DNA of 64,000 nucleotides from Pelagomonas calceolata (GCA_918797485.1 CAKKNE010000005.1:4588001-4652000); one strand, 5' to 3'; positions 36,874 through 46,493 are shown, counted from the first letter of the stretch. Made by a program: numbers and translations. Notes: generated by a model from the letters alone, not told the origin.

Positions 36874-38039
36874 TCAGGTCGGACGCACGGACTTGAGATG
36901 CAACTTCCGTGGCGGGATCGCGAAGTGGAGCACGAGCGCCAGGAGGCCGACCACGAGCGCGGCGACGCCGCCCAGAATCGAAAGCAAGCAGCCGACCGTG
37001 CAGACCTGTCCGTCGAACACGTCGTGGTCCTCGACGGCCTCCGTCATCTCCGTCCGGTAGTTGCCGGCGCCCGCGAGGGCCACGAGGCCGCCTAACATTA
37101 AGCCCAGGCAGAGGACAGCGAAGAGCTTCCCGTGGTGCGGGCGAGGACTCTGCCTGGCCAGGACCAGGGCGGGCACGGCGACCAAAAGCGAGGTCACTCC
37201 CACCACCGTGGTGTCCCGCGCCGTATTGCTGGACGCAACGAGCGCCTCGCAGAACGCGTCGCCGGCGCACTTCTTGTCGTCCGTCTCGAGCGCCTCCGTC
37301 TCTTTCCCATTCTCTGTCTTGACGTGCGCGTTCCAGAGGTCGTACCGTGTCTCGACCTTGGTTGCGTTCAAAGGCATCTCGTATTCAATCGTCATCCAGT
37401 GGCAGTATACTGGCGCGCCGAAACGTGCAAATAACTGGCAGAGGAAGCAGAGGACCGCCACGGCGCCCACGCGAGAGAAGCGCTTCCTCAAGTTAGGATA
37501 CAACTGACCATGCTTTGTGTGCAAACCGTGCTGCGGCGTGCGCGCGTCGACGGGCTGGTGATGACGAGCTGCCTTGACTTTGAGAGGGGAGGTGGCCTTT
37601 TCCCCTTTCCCAAGGAGCCGCACGACCGTCAGCGTGTTCTCGGTCGCGAGGTCGACTTGGATCATGCCTGTGTGGAAATCGACCAGTGAGTTAGATTATC
37701 CACGGGGACAACGTCGCGTCGATGGCGTGGGGCGCCCGAAATTTGATTTCCACTCAGGATCATGCCCGTCGCGGGCGGCTTTCGGACCCGCTCGCTCACC
37801 GCGTGCGCGCCGAAGCGCACCTCGGTTTCGAGGACCGTGCCATTTGGTAGCACCACGGGCGTGAGCCGCACGACGTCCGCCTGGCGCCGCAGGGCCCGCA
37901 GGATCAGCGCGTTGTCCACGTCGCTGTACGGAGCCTGCTTGCCACCCGCGATGTTGGCGAAGCGCGTCTCAGCCGCCGCCGCGTCGAACGATTCCGGTGT
38001 CCGCCGCTGCGGCGAACTGATGATGGCGGCGCCTCCCAT
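36874..38039 (-). CDS. Multi-pass membrane protein of unknown function (two exons)
   Basis: Exons 38039-37766 and 37667-36874, 355 aa. The N-terminal cytosolic half (APYSDVDNALILRALRRQAD; VVRLTPVVLPNGTVLETEVR) continues across the introner into MIQVDLATENTLTVVRLLGK, a TonB/ubiquitin-like-looking fold not recognised with confidence. Four hydrophobic segments follow: RVGAVAVLCFLCQLFARFGA; TTVVGVTSLLVAVPALVLA; KLFAVLCLGLMLGGLVALAG; CLLSILGGVAALVVGLLALV. A lumenal loop (CHWMTIEYEMPLNATKVETR) sits between TM1 and TM2, giving a tetraspan layout, but no CCG or claudin motif is present. The intron uses a GC donor (see IE-6). Confidence 0.65.
37668..37757 (-). mobile_element. Introner IE-6 with perfect target duplication and GC donor
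   Basis: Ends CTGTGTGGAAATCGA and TTGATTTCCACTCAG. Target copies GATCATGC at 37660-37667 and 37758-37765 are identical. On the coding strand the intron is 37765-37668 (98 nt) and the upstream target copy reads GCATGATC, so the donor is GC, with acceptor CCACACAG. Only this restores PPATG-MIQVDLATE. The interior (GGACAACGTCGCGTCGATGG) is shared with IE-7. Confidence 0.9.
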
Positions 38040-38179
38040 TACATCCGGGCAGCCTCCTTACCCTGGTATGGTCCTGTCGCGGCTCTTGCGGGCTGAGTGC
38101 ATTGTGTGGGTGGCTGGCTAATCTACAATGGCCAGAATGCCGGGCACTAGCGCGGGAGAGCATCGGATTATCGAACGGG

Positions 38180-38202
38180 GCTAGCGGCCTGTAAGACACT
38201 AG
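38180..38202. repeat. CTAG near-palindrome, promoter-associated
   Basis: GCTAGCGGCC then TGTAAGACACTAG, the consensus form, in the 201-bp gap between divergent starts at 38039 and 38241, only 38 bp before the DUF760 ATG. Confidence 0.8.
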
Positions 38203-38240
38203 GAATGCCTGCAAGCGCAAGCTTGAGCCATTGCTGCATG

Positions 38241-39453
38241 ATGGCCGTTCCGCGACCAGCACTCGCATGGATTGCAGCGCTCGCGCTTGCCACGGCCTTC
38301 GTGCCGCCGCTGAGGCGACATGCACAGCTCAAGCCCGTTTCATCGACTGCGCGACGACGACCTACATTGTTACGCGCGACCGACGAGCCGCGCAGCGATA
38401 ATGGCACGAGGGACGACGAGTTCGACCTGGAGCCGCGCGCAGCCAAGGACGACGCGCCGACGGCCGCTCTGGCCAAGTCCGACGACGAGACGAACCCCTA
38501 CTACAAGGTCGTGGCTGCGTTATCCCCAGGCGAGATCATCGGGCGGTTCGCGGCGACGGCGCCGCCGCGCGTCCAGGACGCCGTCAAACAAACGATCATG
38601 GGTCTGCTCGGCAACGCGGGCTCCTTCGCCCTCGAGACGGCGACGGTGACGACGTCGGAGAAGCTCGCGAACCTCATGTTCCAGCTCCAGATGACGGGGT
38701 ACATGTTCAAGAACGCCGAGTACCGGTTGAGTTTGTCGCGGAGTCTGCAGCCGTGTGGAAATCAACCAGTGAGTTAGGTTATCCTGAGAAATATTGCGTG
38801 AGCCTTCGTGAGCCTCCAAGCCATCGAGCCGACGCGGGCACGGGGACAACGTCGCGTCGATGGCGTGGAATCGCCACGCCATCGCGCAGACGCAGCTACG
38901 GAGACAACGTCGCGTCGATGGCGTGGGGCGCCCGAAATTTGATTTCCACACAGGTCTGCAGGACGTGCCCGCGCTCATGCCGGGCGAGGACGACAGTTCT
39001 TCCCTGCCGCCCGTCGAGGGCCAGGTCAAGGTCAACGTCATGGGCGAGGAGGTCGCCATCGACGCCGACGCGTACATGGCCGAATTACGGGAAGAGGTCG
39101 AGACGCTGCGGACGGAGTTGGATAGGGTCGAGGAAGCTCGAAGGGAGGCGACGCAGTCCGATTTATTGGCGTACGTGCGCTCGCTGCCGGAGCAGCAGAT
39201 GGCGGCGCTCACGTCGGAGATTACTGATGATGTTTTGGATGGCATGAAGAAGCTCGTCTATTCCATCATGAAGGGCATGGGCACGTCGTCCGTCGAGGCG
39301 AACACGCTGCTGCAGCAGTCGGGGAGCGCGATGGCGCAATTATGCATGTGGCAGCTCGCGATCGGCTACAACTTGCGCGAGCTCGAGGTGAAGAACGCGC
39401 TCTCGAAGCAGCTCGAGGCCGGCGATGATGGCGGCGACGCCGTCGACGCGTAA
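38241..39453 (+). CDS. Plastid DUF760-family protein
   Basis: Exons 38241-38742 and 38954-39453, 333 aa. The leader MAVPRPALAWIAALALATAF, then VPP, is a signal peptide with an ATAF cleavage site typical of stramenopile plastid import. Two DUF760 blocks follow: QTIMGLLGNAGSFALETATV ... LANLMFQLQMTGYMFKNAEY (residues about 115-165), and DVLDGMKKLVYSIMKGMG ... LCMWQLAIGYNLRELEVKNA near the C terminus. DUF760 proteins are conserved chloroplast proteins of land plants and algae without a defined reaction. The introner splits SRS-LQDVPALMPG between the blocks. The central part has a helical acidic segment (ELREEVETLRTELDRVEEAR). Confidence 0.8.
38751..38953 (+). mobile_element. Introner IE-7 with duplicated interior
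   Basis: Ends CCGTGTGGAAATCAA and TTGATTTCCACACAG. Target copies GTCTGCAG at 38743-38750 and 38954-38961 are identical. The intron is 38743-38953 (211 nt), donor GT from the target copy. The interior holds two copies of GACAACGTCGCGTCGATGG, near 38843 and 38901, so the element has an internal duplication relative to IE-6. Confidence 0.92.
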
Positions 39454-39531
39454 ATTGACGACTCGTAGTTATGACTTCTTAGAGCTAGACCGAATAGCCA
39501 CAAGCCGCCGCGCAGTCGCGTCGTCGTCGTC

Positions 39532-40044
39532 TTACGGCATCGGCGGCGTGTACGGAGGAAGTTCCCCCGACTCAGTCATCTCGTACACGCGCGCCGCCGC
39601 GATGTGCGCGGGACCGCCGCCGTTGTAGGCTTCGAAGCCCGCGTCGCAGAGGTGCTCGGCCGCCTTGCCGCCGCGGCCGCCCGAGCCGCAATGCGTGATG
39701 ATCGGGCGGTCCTTGGGCAGCGCCACGACGACTTCATTGATCTTCTTGAGGAACTCTTCCTGCGTTGTCGGGCGCTCGCTCTGCTTGACGCCGTCCATGT
39801 TGAGCGGTACGTTGACGGCACCCTCGATCTTCGCGGGCGGGCCGCCCTTGCCGGCCTCGACCTCCGCGGGATCTCGGACGTCGAGAATGACCGGGTTCTT
39901 GAGATCAGCGAGGACCTCGGCATCCGCGACGGCTCCGGGGCGCGCGCTCCGGCTCACGAAATCGGACGCAAACCGGACCGAGAGCAGGCGACGCGTGCCT
40001 CGCGGTTGCGCGGCGAATGTGGCGAGGGCGCGGACGATACGCAT
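39532..40044 (-). CDS. Single-domain rhodanese, probably organellar
   Basis: 170 aa. The N terminus (MRIVRALATFAAQPRGTRRL) is basic and acid-free, suggesting a mitochondrial presequence. The rhodanese domain spans about 35-150: LKNPVILDVRDPAEVEAGKG, GAVNVPLNMDG, and the active-site loop THCGSGGRGGKAAEHL with catalytic Cys. The tail GGPAHIAAARVY follows. Such proteins carry sulfur as persulfide or act as beta-lactamase-like hydrolase partners; the substrate is unknown. Single exon. It is convergent with DUF760 (78 bp). Confidence 0.85.
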   Translation of the reverse strand: MRIVRALATFAAQPRGTRRLLSVRFASDFVSRSARPGAVADAEVLADLKNPVILDVRDPAEVEAGKGGPPAKIEGAVNVPLNMDGVKQSERPTTQEEFLKKINEVVVALPKDRPIITHCGSGGRGGKAAEHLCDAGFEAYNGGGPAHIAAARVYEMTESGELPPYTPPMP

Positions 40045-40373
40045 AGCTCTTGTGCACAGTCGGAGAAGCTCAAAGAAGAGTAGTCAAGCGGGCACGCACG
40101 CTCGCCTAGCCGGAAAGACTCTGATGCAGTCACTGGCTCTCACAAGAGAGAGAGCTTTAAAGTCTGTGTCGACTCTCTGAGAGAGCAGAAAACGGACTGC
40201 AAGTTCGGCGCGTTATCTGTCGAGCCGCGTTCCGCGACGGGTAGGTCTGGACAAGCGCGACGGAGCTTGTATGCTTCACTGAGCGAAAAACCCGTGCGAG
40301 CCCTGGCATATGCCTGGTGCCGAGCCTATGTGGCCCACTACTCACACGCCTAAGTCAATAACAGACAAAAAAC
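40045..40373. other. 329-bp spacer between two minus-strand genes
   Basis: Upstream of the rhodanese start and downstream of the RING ligase stop. It contains two AGAGAGAG-type words (near 40145 and 40180) and no CTAG palindrome. No gene was seen. Confidence 0.4.
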
Positions 40374-43244
40374 TTACTCAACTTCCTCCTCGGGAGCCGC
40401 GGCGGCGAAATCCCCAACAACGGGTAGGTCCGGTCCCGGAGCCACGACGGGCTCCGGCGCCGCCTCCCCCCGCCGCATCGGCGCGGTACAAATGGGACAC
40501 ACCAAAGGCCGCAGCGTCCGGTGCGCGTTCTCGAGGCACACCTCGAGGCACCCCCTATGTAATAAATGCGCGCACCGCGGCAGCTTGATCGGCGTCGTCC
40601 GCCTTAGGCGCCGCGCGCCGTCGACCTCGAAATTGTCGTGGCAGATGACGCAGATATCGTCGTACCTTTCGACGACGGCTTCGCTCGCCGGGACGAACAG
40701 CGCGCGCTCGTCCTTCGCCCTCGTGTTCAGCTGGAGCCACTCGCGGTGGTAGGCGACTTTCGCCCGCAGCTTCCCAAACGCGTGCTGCGCGTACAGCGAG
40801 AATAAGACCGACCCGGCCGTCGGCTCGAGCGCGCCGCGGATCAGCTCGTAGCCGTACCACGCCAGCGCCACGACGAGTTCGATACAGTGGCACCACAGCT
40901 CGCAGTAGTACGACGCGACGGCCCGTCTTGGAGATGGCTTCGCGCGCGCGTGGAAGCGCCACTCGAGGGCGAAGGCCTCGCGCGTCGGCCGCCGCAGCGC
41001 CGAGACGAGCATCGCGTCCTTGCCGAAGATCAACGTGCAGCAGACGTGCAGGAAGACTTGCGTCGTTCTGCTGACAGTACGCGCGCAGAGCGCTGCTGCC
41101 CTTAATTTCCGGGGTAGGGAGTAGCGCCAGAAAGCTCCGGTTTCCATGGTCCGGAAGTAGTATACAGAAGCGCCGACGACGAAGCCCTCGAGGAGCAGGA
41201 CGCAGAGCAGCAGCACTAGATGCGCGCGGACGCGTTTATACACAGCGGCGTAGCTCGCCTCCAGCGGCTCGTCGAGCGCGAGCCGCGCGGCCCGCGCCCG
41301 GCAGAGCTTCGCCACTAGGGCGACCGCGCCGGCAACCAAAGCCCCGAGGAACGCGTCGCGGAGCGACTCGTCCAGGCCGTCTTCTCCCTTGCGCAGGTCG
41401 CGCGCGAGCGCGATGGCCATCAACCACAAGGCCTCGTCTCCCGCGGCCTTGGTCGCGCCGCGCCAGTCGTCGGCTCCGACCCACGAAATGATGTGGCGCG
41501 TGAGCGCGACGACAGATAAAGCGAACCTCAAACTCGCGTTCAGCGCGAGCGCAACCACCACTCGCGGATGTTTCTGATAGGCGCTCACGAAGGCTGATGT
41601 TAGTTGTGAAGGCGTCGCGGCGGCCTCCCGCAGAATCATCAGGAGGAGCAGCGCGACGGGCACGACGAAATGGCCCTCGAATCTCCTCAACACCGCCCGC
41701 CACTCTGTCCGTGGCACAGGGTCAAAAGTAACTTCCCGCGGCTCGTCATCCTCGGACTCCGACGCCCAGCCCTCGCCACCGATCTGCGGCGTCGGCGCCA
41801 CGCCGAGTATGTCATCATTCTCGCGCTGGTCGAAGAACGGCCTATCCACATTTTCAAAGAGGACGCGCCGGCCCAGCCAGAGCGCCAGCATGAGGAACGC
41901 CGTGAGCACGGCGACGCCGACCGCCGCTAATACTAAAACGTCTTCCCGGTACTGCGCGTCCGCCCCATCCAGAATATCCTCCAGGGTCCCGTCGTCCAGC
42001 ACCTTGAGGAGCCACGTCGCGGCAATTGACTTCCAGCTTTCCGGCTTCGCCAGACGCGACAGCGCGCGCTCGACGCGCTTTAAACCTTCCGCAGACCCGT
42101 CCAATAAAGCATCTAGTAACGCGGGCACGTCCTCTCCAGACAACTTCTCCAGCGCGTCCTGACACACCGTGCCGCGCTGCGCCCTTAAGACAAAGGGCGC
42201 GCGCGTCGGCCAGTCGGACGCTATGATCCGAGCCTCCTCTTCTGTTAATTCAGCGTGCGCGACGGTGGACGCGCGATCCACAATACCCCACGCCGAGCGG
42301 GCCTCGGGCGGTTTCTGGGAAGCGCCGGCCTTGATCGTCCGCAAATAGTCGACGTCGTCCGAGGGCGTCTCGGGATTACGCTCGTTCGAGACGAACCAGT
42401 GCGACGTGCCGGAGGGCTGCGTGAACTGGGAAAGCGTGACGTCTCCCTGTATATATGTACACACCTCGCCCGCGCAGGGCCCGCGCGCGTACCATCCATC
42501 AATATAGCGGGACCCGCTGCCCACGATACACACGCCGGCGCAGGGTTCCGTGGAGCAGGGAAAGTCGAAATTGTCGGTCTGCCTGCCAGAGACACTTTCC
42601 AAGAACGCGGCGACGGTCGGCACCGGGTTCTTCTTGCTCTTCTGCAATATTGACTTTTGAATATCACCGTCGAAGTCGACCGTGAAGACCTGGCCGTCTC
42701 CCAGTTGCACTTGGACCTTCTGGTCGTTTGCGGACGGGAAGAGCTTGGCCAGATCTTCCGTCGAGATCTCGACCGTTCGAAAACCAGAGTTCTTCTTTGT
42801 TTTTGTCGGTTTCAGTAAATCCGCGAGCTCGCGCGCCTGCTTGGACAGCTCGGCCTCCAAACCCGCGAGGTCTCCCGCGCCAAATATTTTCGAGACCGCG
42901 TCGTCCTTGTCATCCTTATCGCTCGCCAGCAGCTTGTTCACGAAGGCCTCCAAAGATTCGGAGTCGTCACTTACGTCGAGGTCCTTCGCTTTTTTGCGCC
43001 GCTTCTTCTTTTGGGCCGGTGTCGCCGCGGCCGCGGATTGGACGGAGTTGGCTTCAAACAGCTGCTCCAAGAGCTGGTCCAGCGTCTTCTCGGCCGTCTT
43101 CTTCGGGCGGCGGCGCGGCTTCTTCTCATCGAGCTCGACGAGCGTCGACGTCGCCGCGCCCGTCGCGTTCGCGGTCGCGTTTTTGGTGGCGTTCTCGGCT
43201 CTGCAGCCGGCGGTGAGGACGAGGAGGAATGTGAGAGCTCGCAT
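40374..43244 (-). CDS. Multi-pass membrane RING-H2 E3 ligase-like protein
   Basis: 956 aa, single exon. Signal peptide MRALTFLLVLTAGCRA, then an Asn/Thr-rich segment and long charged lumenal region (EKTLDQLLEQLFEA; a Cys pair region CSTEPCAGVCIVGSGSRYID with WYARGPCAGEVC and SGTSHWFVSNERNP). A first helix VLVLAAVGVAVLTAFLMLAL (about 455-475) precedes five to seven further membrane segments (VPVALLLLMIL; LVLLLCVLLLEGFVVGASVY). The C-terminal RING is C3H2C3-type: CVICHDNFEVDGARRL, PRCAHLLHRGCLEVCL, CPICTAPM. The layout recalls Hrd1/gp78-type ERAD ligases, but the large lumenal domain is unusual. Substrates unknown. Confidence 0.8.
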   Translation of the reverse strand: MRALTFLLVLTAGCRAENATKNATANATGAATSTLVELDEKKPRRRPKKTAEKTLDQLLEQLFEANSVQSAAAATPAQKKKRRKKAKDLDVSDDSESLEAFVNKLLASDKDDKDDAVSKIFGAGDLAGLEAELSKQARELADLLKPTKTKKNSGFRTVEISTEDLAKLFPSANDQKVQVQLGDGQVFTVDFDGDIQKSILQKSKKNPVPTVAAFLESVSGRQTDNFDFPCSTEPCAGVCIVGSGSRYIDGWYARGPCAGEVCTYIQGDVTLSQFTQPSGTSHWFVSNERNPETPSDDVDYLRTIKAGASQKPPEARSAWGIVDRASTVAHAELTEEEARIIASDWPTRAPFVLRAQRGTVCQDALEKLSGEDVPALLDALLDGSAEGLKRVERALSRLAKPESWKSIAATWLLKVLDDGTLEDILDGADAQYREDVLVLAAVGVAVLTAFLMLALWLGRRVLFENVDRPFFDQRENDDILGVAPTPQIGGEGWASESEDDEPREVTFDPVPRTEWRAVLRRFEGHFVVPVALLLLMILREAAATPSQLTSAFVSAYQKHPRVVVALALNASLRFALSVVALTRHIISWVGADDWRGATKAAGDEALWLMAIALARDLRKGEDGLDESLRDAFLGALVAGAVALVAKLCRARAARLALDEPLEASYAAVYKRVRAHLVLLLCVLLLEGFVVGASVYYFRTMETGAFWRYSLPRKLRAAALCARTVSRTTQVFLHVCCTLIFGKDAMLVSALRRPTREAFALEWRFHARAKPSPRRAVASYYCELWCHCIELVVALAWYGYELIRGALEPTAGSVLFSLYAQHAFGKLRAKVAYHREWLQLNTRAKDERALFVPASEAVVERYDDICVICHDNFEVDGARRLRRTTPIKLPRCAHLLHRGCLEVCLENAHRTLRPLVCPICTAPMRRGEAAPEPVVAPGPDLPVVGDFAAAAPEEEVE

Positions 43245-43447
43245 CGCAGTCGTGCGGGCCGCCTATCAAAATTGCAGCTGAGCACCCAATCACTCTGAGC
43301 AGCCTTGCGGCCCCAAGGGCAGGCCGACGTTCGTTGGAAATCAGCTCACGCCTTAGGAATGGTTCGTACGCGACGTGTCGCAGAGTCTCGTAGCCGATCG
43401 TTCAGGCTGTCGAGCGTACGGCTCGCAAAACTTCGCGCAGCGCCGGG

Positions 43448-43471
43448 GCTAGCGGCCTGTAAGTCACTAGC
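43448..43471. repeat. CTAG near-palindrome, promoter-associated
   Basis: GCTAGCGGCC then TGTAAGTCACTAGC, one base from consensus. It lies in the 388-bp gap between the divergent RING ligase (43244) and UBL-protein (43633) starts; the rest of the gap shows nothing recognisable. Confidence 0.8.
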
Positions 43472-43632
43472 AAGCAAAAAAAAATCGAGAACCCATCAGT
43501 TTCCAAACAGAGGCGTGTAGAGAGCGCCCCATATGACTCTCACGGCCTTTGAAAACCCCACAACTTGGCTGGCCAAGACTGGGTAGTGGCCTTCCATAAT
43601 CGAAGCGCGCACGCCACCACCGCGACGCAAAA

Positions 43633-44804
43633 ATGGCCGCTGCCGTGGTCTTCGAGGGCGCGACGGGCATCCCCAAGCAGCCCGGCGTCACGCACCCCAC
43701 GCCGGGCCTGCTCCATCAGATGACGAGCACGCCCTGGTTGGTCGACAAGCTGAGACCGCGCCGGATCGGCACGCTGCTCGTCTACGTGCGCCTGCCGAGC
43801 GGCCAGCTGTCGTCCTACAAGGTCGAGTCCAAGGACACCGTCGCGTCGCTGAAGAAGAAGGTCGCGGCGACGGCGGTCGCGCGCGCGCTCGAAGAAGAAC
43901 CGGCGACGGAGGCGCTGCTCTACATGGGCCGCGAGTTGGGTGATGACGAGACCTTCGAGGCGGCGCTCGTCGCGGACCGGGCCATGTTGGTCAGACCGGG
44001 CCGCGCGCGCGCGTCCGCGGACGATTTGAAGGCATTTGTATCGTCCCGTGCGGAAATCAAATTTCGCGGCGCCTTTGTTGCCGCAACAGCGCGTTGACCT
44101 CCACGCCATCGACGCGACGTCTCCTCGATGGCGTCGAGAAATGGACGCCGCGCGCAACCGTTGATGAGGAACTTGGTCGTGCCCGTGGCGTAGATCAATT
44201 TCTCCTCGCCTGTGTGGAAATCAAGAGTTCACGGCGCCTCGTGCTGAATCGTCGCGTCCACCTCCACGCCATCGACGCGCCGCCTGCTCGATGGCGTCCA
44301 CATAGGTCAAGACGACCAAGGCGCCCTCGACGGACACGCTATACGAGCGCATCAAGCGCGAGCCGAAGCGCGGCCTCGACCTCGACTACGACGTCCGGTC
44401 CTGGCCTGTGCGGAAATCAAAATTTTACTGCGCGTTCGTGCTGAATCATCGCGTCGTCCTCCACGCCGTCGACGCGATGCCTGCTCGATGGCGTGGCAAT
44501 GCCGGTTCTTATCCGCTCGACCGAGCCAGGTCGGCCGCGTCATCGCGGAGAAATGACTTAGTGAAGAATTATCGGGTGCACCCGACGCACTGGTTGATTT
44601 CCACACAGGTCCTGGCACTACCTCTACAAGCCCTACGCCCTGTACAAGCAGCCCGTCGACGGCGTCTCCCAATACCAGAGCGCCGAGTACGAGCTCACGG
44701 GCGACCAGGCCTGGCGCCGCGACTACTACTACGACGGCCCGGGCGACCAGGCCGTCGTGAACAACGCCTACGCCATGGAGCACGCGTGCGAGGAGACGGA
44801 GTGA
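43633..44804 (+). CDS. Ubiquitin-like-domain protein interrupted by two introners
   Basis: Exons 43633-44037, 44306-44397 and 44609-44804, 230 aa. Residues about 45-120 form a UBL-like fold: GTLLVYVRLPSGQLSSYKVE, TVASLKKKVAATAV, LLYMGRELGDDETFEAALV. The C-terminal half (TLYERIKREPKRGLDLDYDV; SWHYLYKPYALYKQPVDGVS; WRRDYYYDGPGDQAVVNNAY) is Tyr-rich and not recognised. Both introns follow the introner rule; the exon between them is only 92 nt, and the frames join as KAF-VKTTKAP and DVR-SWHYLYKP. The 92-nt exon is shorter than either flanking element. Confidence 0.75.
44046..44305 (+). mobile_element. Composite introner IE-8
   Basis: Intron 44038-44305 (268 nt). It opens with CCGTGCGGAAATCAA after target-like GTATCGTC and closes with GCGTCCACATAG before GTCAAGAC (4/8). 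A second TIR, CTGTGTGGAAATCAA at about 44207, lies inside, so it seems to combine two elements, one right end having been lost. Between them (about 44140-44205) is a non-introner segment whose reverse strand reads EEKLIYATGTTKFLINGC. Confidence 0.65.
44406..44608 (+). mobile_element. Introner IE-9, opposite element orientation
   Basis: Ends CTGTGCGGAAATCAA and TTGATTTCCACACAG. Target copies GTCCTGGC at 44398-44405 and 44609-44616 are identical. The intron is 44398-44608 (211 nt). Its interior runs in the reverse sense to IE-4 (the GGGTGCACCCGACGCACTGG arm is at the right end), yet donor and acceptor follow the same rule. Confidence 0.92.
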
Positions 44805-44846
44805 TGAGTACACCGCCCGCCCGCGTAAGTGTAGGGTTTCTTGAAA

Positions 44847-45575
44847 CTAATACTTATCCACGGGCATCGGATTCTCGCTGCGCGGCCCGAGCTCGACCGC
44901 GTCGCCGGACGGAGGCTTCCTCGCAGCGCATCGAAGCCGCGCGGAACAAAAAAGGGTCGCGAGCACGAACACAAGCAGGACGCACCGGTAGGTGGCCGCG
45001 TTGTAGAAGAGATGAGCGTCCGTGCCCTGTTTATCGAGTTCTTCATCGTCATCATACTCGCTGTGAGCCACTCGCCGCGCGATCGGCGGCCCCAGCGTCA
45101 GGCAGAGGACGATCGACAGCGCGAGCGCATGTGTCTCGATTGAAATAGCACACCACTAGGAGGCACCCGATGCTGATGAGCACAATACCCGTGTAAAAGA
45201 GCGGGTCCCTTTTCTTTTTCCTCCCGCACGTGAGCCATGGAATTGGCTGACACCCGCACGTGAAGATGATACACGACACGAACCAGAACCCTAGGACCGC
45301 AAAGTCGCCGCGAGCCATCTCAGGCTCGGCGCCCGAGAACAAGCGTCGGGTCCGCGGAGGCAGTGGTGGTTGTTCGATTGCTTCTTCGGCTTCCGCGAGA
45401 ACGGGGAGGGCGGCGGCCTCTTCTTCCGTGGGGGCCTCTTCCCGTTCCCCGAACAAGAACGAGGTAAGCTTCGAGAAGAACGAAGGCTCGACGGCCTCCT
45501 CGGCCTGGCTGCGGCTTGGGCGCGCGACTCCAGAGACTCGGAGGCGGTCGCTTCCTCGTTGGGGGAAGCTGTCAT
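44847..45575 (-). CDS. Small multi-TM protein, frame changes unresolved
   Basis: Three overlapping minus frames carry protein-like sequence: MTASPNEEATASESLESRAQ (from ATG 45575), then EEAVEPSFFSKLTSFLFG ... FAVLGFWFVSCIIFTCGCQP and PLFYTGIVLISIGCLLVVCY, then HALALSIVLCLTLGPPIARR ... SEYDDDEELDKQG and the last helix CVLLVFVLATLFCSARLRC ending PMPVDKY. Short introns or base errors must link them; the second change needs a loss of 1 nt modulo 3 near 45130-45165. Four membrane helices and a Cys-rich loop suggest a tetraspan protein; no family assigned. It is convergent with the UBL gene (42 bp). Confidence 0.45.
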
Positions 45576-45770
45576 CACGCAGCAGCAGCTGTCGGGGCAG
45601 CCGAATACGCACAGAACCGGTGAATTCGAGCGTGGTTATGCAAGCTGTTAATCGATGGAGCTGCCCGGCGCCGGGCTTAGCCAGCGCGCACTCGGTGCGA
45701 GAGCTGGGATCCAGACCACACCCGCACGTAAACGGAGGCGCACGAAGCGTCTTAGGCGAGGACGACGACG

Positions 45771-46493
45771 CTAGATGGGGTAGATCGCGTCGCCGTCGAC
45801 CATGATCGCGTTCTCCGCCTCGAGGTGGTCGAGGACCGCGGGCAGGTTCGGCACGGGCGTCTGGAGGAGCTGCTCGCGCAGCCGCTGCACGGAGACGTAG
45901 TGGTCGTCGTCGCCCGGCGAGAGCGCCGAGATCTGCTCGGACACGCGCGCGACGTCGACGGGCGAGAACGGCGTGAGCAGCGGGAGCGGCGGCGCGTTCC
46001 GCGGCGTCGTCGGCGCCGTACTCAAAACGTCGGGCGCCGGCGCCGGCGAGAGGGCCGGCGGCCGGCCGGGGCCCTTGCGCCTTCTTCTAGGCTCCGCCGC
46101 CGCGCGCTCGTGGACCAGCGGCGGCAAACCATCACTCTCGCCGACGTTCGCGTCGACTAACGCGTTGAAGTCCGCAAAATCTACACTATCGCGGCGCTGC
46201 AGGGGCTGGCCCTCGCTCCGCGCCGCCTGCGCCATGGCCTCGAGCGGGCCCGGCGACACGGCGCGCGGCCGCTTCGAGGCGCGCTCGACGTCTTCCATTG
46301 GACAGACCTCGTGGGCGTCCACCAACATCGACGTCTTGTCGGACCAGTAGACTTCGTAGCACTCCGTGTCGCGCGTCTCGAAAACTCTCAAAACCCAGAG
46401 CGGCCGCACGCCGCGCTTTGCACTGGGCAGGCGCCAGCGGCCGCCGTAGAGCACGGCTAAGTCCGTGCGAGCGTTGTCGGGGGCTTTGCTCAT
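45771..46493 (-). CDS. AT-hook protein with C-terminal winged-helix-like end
   Basis: 240 aa from ATG 46493; the frame is open upstream. The N-terminal module (LAVLYGGRWRLPSAKRGVRP ... CYEVYWSDKTSMLVDAHEV) resembles a small Tudor/chromo-like barrel. The middle is disordered with the AT-hook RRRRKGPGRPPA. The C terminus (YVSVQRLREQLLQTPVPNLP, AVLDHLEAENAIMVDGDAIY) resembles the winged helix found at the end of MCM-type and replication proteins. A nuclear DNA-binding role is inferred. It is divergent from CDC6. Confidence 0.55.
   Translation of the reverse strand: MSKAPDNARTDLAVLYGGRWRLPSAKRGVRPLWVLRVFETRDTECYEVYWSDKTSMLVDAHEVCPMEDVERASKRPRAVSPGPLEAMAQAARSEGQPLQRRDSVDFADFNALVDANVGESDGLPPLVHERAAAEPRRRRKGPGRPPALSPAPAPDVLSTAPTTPRNAPPLPLLTPFSPVDVARVSEQISALSPGDDDHYVSVQRLREQLLQTPVPNLPAVLDHLEAENAIMVDGDAIYPI

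Noticed and set aside
41236-41703. Antisense and alternative frames inside the RING ligase gene
   Set aside because: No conserved motif; the RING ligase frame is open for 956 codons with clear membrane segments.
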